Part shown: positions 12,098 through 12,255 of the stretch, one piece after another
How positions within the stretch are numbered: position 1 is the first letter of the stretch
How the letters are laid out: each line of letters begins with the position of its first letter
Source: an uncultured Clostridia bacterium
GTDB taxonomy: Bacteria; Bacillota; Clostridia; Oscillospirales; CAG-272
Assembly (NCBI GenBank): GCA_904501715.1
Contig: CAJGCD010000048.1
Coordinates: 1 to 12,255 of the forward strand
Reading direction: 5' to 3'
DNA: 12,255 bases
Position numbers and translations under genes: made by a program
The notes under the pieces: generated by a model
What the model was told of the DNA's origin: nothing
What the model saw: the letters and a program-made list of their open reading frames with translations, nothing else
Database searches by the model: none

Positions 12098-12170
12098 GTT
12101 AGAATTATAAACGATTTTTTTCGTACTTTTCTTTCGGAGAAAAGTACCAAAAGAACTTGAAAAGGGGTTT
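12098..12170 (+). repeat. Dispersed palindromic repeat A, copy 6
   Basis: GTTAGAATTATAAACG (12098-12113), a T-run, hairpin GTACTTTTCT (12123-12132), loop TTCGG, AGAAAAGTAC (12138-12147), then AAAGAACTTGAAAAGGGG. One stem pair is exchanged relative to copy 2 (C-G to T-A) with both arms changed. The minus-strand TATAAT at 12109-12104 points at copA, 15 bases from its start. Confidence 0.85.
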
Positions 12171-12181
12171 TATTGAATGGG

Positions 12182-12207
12182 TTTGTGCGTTGACATAAGT
12201 GTATGCC
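12182..12207 (+). repeat. Module C, copy 3
   Basis: TTTGTGCGTTGACATAAGTG and following bases match 7730-7755 at most positions and follow an A copy at a similar spacing, joining directly to repeat D. This shows the modules occur in a fixed order. Confidence 0.5.
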
Positions 12208-12255
12208 TTCCCCAGCGGGGAAGGGGGACCACGATAGTGGTGGATGAGGAGAGCT
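12205..12255 (+). repeat. Palindromic repeat D, copy 3 (reaches window end)
   Basis: GCCTTCCCC-AGC-GGGGAAGG, ACCAC-GATA-GTGGT, GGATGAGGAGAG. The first stem equals copy 1 and the second stem equals copy 2, so the two hairpins vary independently. Confidence 0.8.

Overview
The window looks like chromosomal DNA of a gut-type Clostridia (probably an Oscillospirales-like or related uncultured Bacillota). Support for this: SigA promoters close to the TTGACA-17-TATAAT consensus, strong GGAGG ribosome binding sites, a tRNA-Glu with an encoded CCA, a glycyl radical enzyme (anaerobe), a SleB-type hydrolase, and short palindromic repeats of the GGATGAGGAG kind that I associate with this group. The first ~870 bases are visibly AT-richer than the rest and read like an acquired or regulatory module.

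Layout. 1-868: two divergent, head-to-head copies of a ~160-nt structured RNA locus. Each has its own mirrored promoter and a closing 14-bp stem whose sequence differs between copies while pairing is kept. The right-hand RNA is followed by an intrinsic terminator with a possible antiterminator, then a 91-aa zinc-ribbon/one-TM protein and its terminator. 869-1157: gene-free, with repeat modules C and A. 1158-4628: a two-gene operon with a perfect consensus promoter, encoding a glycyl radical enzyme with an unusual active-site Cys motif and an aldo/keto reductase, ending in a long hairpin terminator shared with a convergent tRNA-Glu(CTC). 4836-7643: a single gene fusing an O-antigen ligase/Wzy-like polytopic membrane domain to a MurG/UgtP-like glycosyltransferase. 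7639-8115 and 9136-9585: two repeat-packed spacers on either side of a secreted SleB-type cell-wall hydrolase gene (minus strand), each bounded by inverted copies of repeat A and containing modules B, C or D. 9582-12083: a minus-strand Cu+-exporting P1B-ATPase whose last 71 codons are a complete CopZ-like chaperone with its own internal Shine-Dalgarno and ATG. 12098-12255: another A-C-D repeat string running off the window.

How it works together. The genes are mostly independent house or envelope functions: a radical-enzyme/reductase pathway of unknown substrate, surface polysaccharide assembly, wall hydrolysis and copper export. What ties the region together is structured sequence. There are (i) a pair of homologous divergent RNAs, the best candidate here for something undescribed, and (ii) a mosaic of dispersed palindromic modules A, B, C and D. 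In A, B and D the hairpin arms change between copies but stay complementary, and A sits at gene ends, in two cases overlapping the stop codon. I could not run homology or covariance searches; all family calls rest on motifs read by eye.
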